NCBI RefSeq assembly: GCF_000876015.1
Contig: NZ_BBQM01000032.1
Location: forward strand, 1-64,000
Reading direction: 5' to 3'
Origin: Cupriavidus basilensis
GTDB lineage: Bacteria > Pseudomonadota > Gammaproteobacteria > Burkholderiales > Burkholderiaceae
Length of the DNA: 64,000 bases
The translations under genes and the position numbers were made by a program. Under the pieces are notes generated by a model that saw only the letters and a list, made by a program, of their open reading frames with translations, was not told where the DNA came from and did not search any database. This document shows, in pieces, positions 60,808-64,000 of this stretch (its first letter is position 1; each line of letters starts with the position of its first letter).

Positions 60808-61029
60808 ATGCCAGGACAAAAAGATTACGCCGAAGACCGGGATGTCCCTTGGGAAGCCGACGGCGACGGACCTGCGGCACCGCCCGCGCAGGCCGCCTCG
60901 ATGCCGGTGTACTACCGCCTGCCGGACACGCCGGAAGGCCACCATATCAAGGAATACGCCAGCGGCCTGCGGCAGCTGGTGCGCTTCGTGGGCGTCGAAG
61001 AACAGGTCGTCAAGTACAGCCTCGGCTGA
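60808..61029 (+). CDS. small hypothetical protein (73 residues)
   Basis: ATG 60808 has GGGAG upstream. The 73 residues split into an acidic, Pro/Ala-rich half (MPGQKDYAEDRDVPWEADGDG) and a more ordered half (PVYYRLPDTPEGHHIKEYASGLRQLVRFVGVEEQVVKYSLG). No family is recognised and there is no signal peptide or membrane helix. A good terminator 80 bases downstream suggests a real monocistronic transcript. Confidence 0.6.
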   Translation: MPGQKDYAEDRDVPWEADGDGPAAPPAQAASMPVYYRLPDTPEGHHIKEYASGLRQLVRFVGVEEQVVKYSLG

Positions 61030-61110
61030 AGCAGCCCCGGCGCAAGAGCGCGAAGACATGCGTCCGTGACGCTTTCTTGTCTCCTCCTGCCCTGTGAGTG
61101 GGCCGGAATT

Positions 61111-61138
61111 GAGCCCGCGGGATCCGCGGGCTTTTTTT
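61111..61138 (+). terminator. intrinsic terminator of the small gene
   Basis: Arms GCCCGCGG (61113-61120) and CCGCGGGC (61124-61131) with a three-base loop and a following run of seven T. A textbook intrinsic terminator on the plus strand. Confidence 0.9.
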
Positions 61139-61181
61139 CGTCCTCGCGGCACGGCGCCGGGAATGGCACCGGGAGTGGCGC

Positions 61182-61227
61182 CCAAAAGACAAGGCCGCGG
61201 CCGGGACGGCTGTCCCGGACCGCGGCC
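61182..61227 (-). terminator. terminator-like hairpin after Bug-family gene
   Basis: On the minus strand a stem of about 15 pairs (61193-61207 with 61212-61227, one bulged base) with a four-base loop is followed by TTGTCTTTT. It lies 36 bases past the stop of the gene at 61263 and faces the plus-strand terminator just to its left. Confidence 0.65.
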
Positions 61228-61262
61228 GGTCCGACGGTCTGAAGCGAGCGGGGCCTAGCGCA

Positions 61263-62282
61263 TCAGTCCACGGTCGCGCCGGAGGCCTTCACCACCTTGG
61301 CCCACTTGGCGGCTTCGCTCTTCATGAAGGCAGCCAGTTGCGCCGGCTTTTCCGGATGGGCTTCCGCGCCCTGGTCGGCCATCTGCTTCTGCACGTCCGG
61401 CATGGCCAGGATCTTCACCACTTCGGCGTTGATGCGGTCGACGATGGGCTGCGGCGTGCCGCCGGTGGCGTACAGCGCGAACCACGAGGTGGCTTCGTAG
61501 CCAGGCACGCCGGCTTCGGCCACGGTCGGCACGTTCGGCAGCGCCGGCGAGCGCTTGGCCGAGGTCACGGCGATGGCGCGCAGCTTGCCGGCCTTCACGT
61601 GCGGGTACGACGACGGCAGGTTGTCGAACATCAGGCCGATCTGGTTGCCCAGCAGGTCATTCACGGCCGGGGCGCTGCCCTTGTACGGAATGTGCTGGAT
61701 GTGCAGGCCGGTCATCGAATTGAACAGCTCGCCCGACAGGTGCATCGACGAGCCGCTGCCCGACGAGCCATACGACAGCTTGTCCGGGTTGGCCTTCACG
61801 TAGGCGATCAGCTCCTTGATGGTGCTGACCGGCACCTTGGGATTGACCACCACCAGGTTCGGCACCATCGCCACGCGCGTGATCGGGGCGAAGTCCTTGA
61901 CCGGATCGTACGGCAGCCTGGAGTACAGCGACTGGTTGATGGAGTGGGTGCCGATGGTGCCCATGAACAGCGTGTAGCCGTCGCCCGGGGCCTTGGCCGC
62001 CAGCGCGGCGCCGATGTTGCCGCCCGCGCCCGGACGGTTGTCGATCACGACCGGCTGGCCGAGCGCCTTGCCCAGTTGCAGGCCGACGATGCGCGCCAGG
62101 ATGTCGGTGGTACCGCCGGCCGAGAACGGCACGATCATGGTGATCGGCTTGGTCGGGTAGGTGCCTTGGGCTTGGGCGCTGCCGGCCACGCCGGCGAACG
62201 CCGCGGCCAGCGCGACGCCGGCGGCCAGCAGGCGCCGGCGCGTATTGACGTGCAGAGGGCTTGCTTGGAAATCGGTTTTCAT
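61263..62282 (-). CDS. Bug-family (TctC) periplasmic solute-binding protein
   Basis: A 339-residue protein. ATG 62282 has GGAG upstream. The N-terminus has a twin-arginine-like NTRRRLLAAG and a hydrophobic signal core with cleavage near AQA. The mature start QGTYPTKPITMIVPFSAGGTTDILARI and NRPGAGGNIGA are Bug signatures, and GIPGYEATSWF-type sequence lies near residue 270. Bug proteins bind carboxylates for tripartite tricarboxylate transporters, but no transporter membrane genes are in the window. It follows an SDR gene by about 120 bases on the same strand. Confidence 0.93.
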   Translation of the reverse strand: MKTDFQASPLHVNTRRRLLAAGVALAAAFAGVAGSAQAQGTYPTKPITMIVPFSAGGTTDILARIVGLQLGKALGQPVVIDNRPGAGGNIGAALAAKAPGDGYTLFMGTIGTHSINQSLYSRLPYDPVKDFAPITRVAMVPNLVVVNPKVPVSTIKELIAYVKANPDKLSYGSSGSGSSMHLSGELFNSMTGLHIQHIPYKGSAPAVNDLLGNQIGLMFDNLPSSYPHVKAGKLRAIAVTSAKRSPALPNVPTVAEAGVPGYEATSWFALYATGGTPQPIVDRINAEVVKILAMPDVQKQMADQGAEAHPEKPAQLAAFMKSEAAKWAKVVKASGATVD

Positions 62283-62404
62283 GTTTGCTCCAGGTAAATC
62301 GCTATCGGCCCGCACCGGCGGCGCGGGTCGTCTTTTTTAGTTATGGACTGCGGATTGCTTCGGCGTGATGACACCGCGGCATGTGCCGCGTCCACGCCAC
62401 GGGC

Positions 62405-63136
62405 TTACACGGGGGCGACGCCGAGCGTGGTGCCGCCGCACACGTACAGTACCTGGCCGGTGACGAAACCGTTTTCCGGCGACAGGAAGAACATCGAGGC
62501 ACGCGCCACATCCTCCGGCGTGCCCATGCGCTTGACCGCGATGCTGGCCAGGATGCGCTTGGTCTGCTCGCTGCCCTCGGGATTGCTCTTGCGGAACAGC
62601 TCGGTGGCGATCGGGCCTGGCGCCACGGCATTGACGGTGACGCCGTCGCCGCCAAGCTCCATCGCCAGCGTGCGGGTCATGCCGATCAGGCCGGCCTTGG
62701 TGGCGGAATACACCACGCGCTCGGGCTTGCCCAGCGCGGCGCGCGAGGCCATGTTGACGATGCGGCCGAAATGCGCGGCGCGCATCGCCGGCAGGCAGGC
62801 CTGGGTCAGCAGCATGGTGGCCTGCAGGTGCAGGCCGACCACGTAGTCGAGGTCTTCGACGCGCGCGGTGTCGACGGTGCCGGGGCGGGTGGCGCCGGCA
62901 TTGTTGACCAGCCGCGTGACGGCGAAGCGCGAGACCACCTGCTCGGCCACGGCGCGGGTCGCCGCGGCGTCGGTCAGGTCGGCCTGGAAGAACGTCATGT
63001 TGGGGTGGGACCAGGCGGGGGCGACATAGTCGACATTGACCACCTGGGTCACGCCATCGGCCAGCAGCATCTCGCTGATGGCGCGCCCGATACCGGAACT
63101 GGCGCCGGTGACGAGCGTGGCAACGGGAAGGGACAT
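62405..63136 (-). CDS. short-chain dehydrogenase/reductase
   Basis: A 243-residue classical SDR. ATG 63136 gives MSLPVATLVTGASSGIGRAI, the NAD(P)-binding TGxxxGIG motif at about residues 10-16. The structural motif NNAGA is near residue 80, the catalytic Ser near 130 (NMASRAALG), and Tyr-x-x-x-Lys in VYSATKAG near 143. The Asp in VVNVDYVAP after beta-2 favours NAD(H). Substrate unknown. It is probably co-transcribed with the Bug gene. Confidence 0.9.
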   Translation of the reverse strand: MSLPVATLVTGASSGIGRAISEMLLADGVTQVVNVDYVAPAWSHPNMTFFQADLTDAAATRAVAEQVVSRFAVTRLVNNAGATRPGTVDTARVEDLDYVVGLHLQATMLLTQACLPAMRAAHFGRIVNMASRAALGKPERVVYSATKAGLIGMTRTLAMELGGDGVTVNAVAPGPIATELFRKSNPEGSEQTKRILASIAVKRMGTPEDVARASMFFLSPENGFVTGQVLYVCGGTTLGVAPV

Positions 63137-63376
63137 CGTTGACTCCAACCGGCGCAAGCCTGCGCCGGGTCATGCCTGAAGAGATGCGGCCGGAACCGGC
63201 GAGCCAGTCGGCCCGGTCGCGCTGCTTCTTGCGTTGGGGGAAACTTCATCAACCTGCACATCCATAGCAGGCTAACGGCGGTGAAACGCCATTCTTTAGC
63301 GGCTGTTTTCCAACCGCGCGCCAGCGGCGCGCCCCGCGGACCGGAGCCCGCGGCGCGCGCGCCGGACCGCAGCGCG

Positions 63377-64000
63377 TCAGACGCGCTCGATCACCATCGC
63401 GATGCCCTGGCCCACGCCGATGCACATCGTGCACAGCGCGAAGCGGCCACCGGTGCGGTGCAGCTGGTACATGGCGGTGGTCACGAGGCGGGCGCCGCTC
63501 ATGCCGAGCGGGTGGCCCAGCGCGATCGCGCCGCCGTTGGGGTTGACGCGCTCGTCGTTGTCGGCCACGCCCAGCTGGCGCAGCACGGCCAGGCCTTGCG
63601 CGGCAAACGCTTCGTTGAGCTCGATCACGTCCATCTGGTCGATGGTCATGCCGAGCTGCCTGAGCAGCTTCTGCGTGGCCGGCGCCGGGCCGATGCCCAT
63701 CACGCGCGGCGCCACGCCGGCGGTGGCCATGCCGACGATGCGGGCTTTCGGGGTCAGGCCGTGCTGCTTGGCGGCCGCTTCGCTGGCCAGCAGGATGGCG
63801 CAGGCGCCGTCGTTGACGCCCGAGGCATTGCCGGCGGTCACGGTGCCGTCGGCGCGCACCACGCCGCGCAGCTTGGCCAGCGCCTCCATGCTGGTGGCGC
63901 GCGGGTGTTCGTCGCGTTCCACCACGATGGCGTCGCCCTTCTTCTGCGGAATCGTCACCGCGGTGATTTCCTGCGCCAGCGTGCCGTCGGCCTGCGCGCG
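63377..64000 (-). CDS. beta-ketoadipyl-CoA thiolase-like acyltransferase (partial)
   Basis: The C-terminal 207 residues of a thiolase; the frame is open across the right edge. The conserved GNASGVNDGACAILLAS, VIELNEAFAAQ, VNPNGGAIALGHPLGMSGAR (active-site His) and CTMCIGVGQGIAMVIE (second catalytic Cys) motifs are intact. The last block is close to PcaF-type 3-oxoadipyl-CoA thiolases, although acetyl-CoA acetyltransferases share it. The N-terminal nucleophile Cys lies outside the window. Confidence 0.9.
   Translation of the reverse strand, partial: RAQADGTLAQEITAVTIPQKKGDAIVVERDEHPRATSMEALAKLRGVVRADGTVTAGNASGVNDGACAILLASEAAAKQHGLTPKARIVGMATAGVAPRVMGIGPAPATQKLLRQLGMTIDQMDVIELNEAFAAQGLAVLRQLGVADNDERVNPNGGAIALGHPLGMSGARLVTTAMYQLHRTGGRFALCTMCIGVGQGIAMVIERV

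Noticed and set aside
61182..61227. Possible small RNA gene in the 61140-61262 hairpin region
   Set aside because: The stem plus T-rich tail on the minus strand, just past a stop codon, is simpler to explain as a terminator.

Overview
The window looks like a chromosomal segment of a high-GC betaproteobacterium of the Burkholderiaceae, most likely Cupriavidus or a close relative. The evidence is the gene order flhDC-motAB-cheAWRDBYZ-flhBAFG-fliA, a Bug-type (TctC) solute-binding protein, an H-NS-like protein ending in a GxxWxGxGxxPxW-type motif, and GC-rich third codon positions almost throughout. Taxonomy is inferred from gene content only.

Layout. (1) 1-9031, minus strand: a type VI secretion (T6SS) effector module read right to left: VgrG, a phospholipase D effector with two HKD motifs, a secreted Tli4-like immunity protein, a small membrane protein, a PAAR tip, and two unrecognised membrane proteins, the last cut by the window edge. 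Parts of this module are visibly more AT-rich than the rest. (2) 9319-19043, plus strand: a partial T6SS core operon, tssB-tssC-tssK-tssL-ompA-like-hcp-clpV-tssE. tssA, tssF, tssG, tssJ and a full tssM are not in the window. (3) 19044-19666: gene debris (a PAAR-like 5' piece and other fragments). (4) 19667-25643: a homoprotocatechuate (4-hydroxyphenylacetate) meta-cleavage cluster, divergent hpaR and hpaG1-G2-E-D-F-H, ending in a hpaI reduced to about its first 20 codons. Two related palindromes in the hpaR-hpaG gap are likely HpaR operators.

(5) 25679-43057, minus strand: the motility and chemotaxis regulon, from flhD, flhC, motA and motB through cheA-W-R-D-B-Y-Z and flhB-A-F-G to fliA and flhE. 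FlhDC is the master activator. MotAB is the stator and the Che proteins form the signalling core. FlhA/B export flagellar proteins, FlhF/G set flagellar position and number, and FliA is sigma-28. (6) 43509-54346: chemotaxis accessories: an unknown protein, three chemoreceptors (one PAS/Aer-like), a second cheW, a second CheY-like protein, an unrecognised protein with an FtsZ-like pattern in its second half, and a membrane GGDEF-EAL protein with a degenerate GGDEF.

(7) 54486-64000: mixed housekeeping and catabolic genes: a flavin reductase, an H-NS-like protein, galE, a degenerate tyrosine-recombinase-like protein, a SnoaL/NTF2-like protein, a nitronate monooxygenase, a PadR regulator, a 73-residue unknown, a Bug binding protein, an SDR oxidoreductase and a partial thiolase of the beta-ketoadipyl-CoA type.

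Starts were moved from the longest open frame where a Shine-Dalgarno sequence, overlap coupling or family N-terminus favoured an internal codon. No rRNA, tRNA, CRISPR array or complete insertion sequence was seen.
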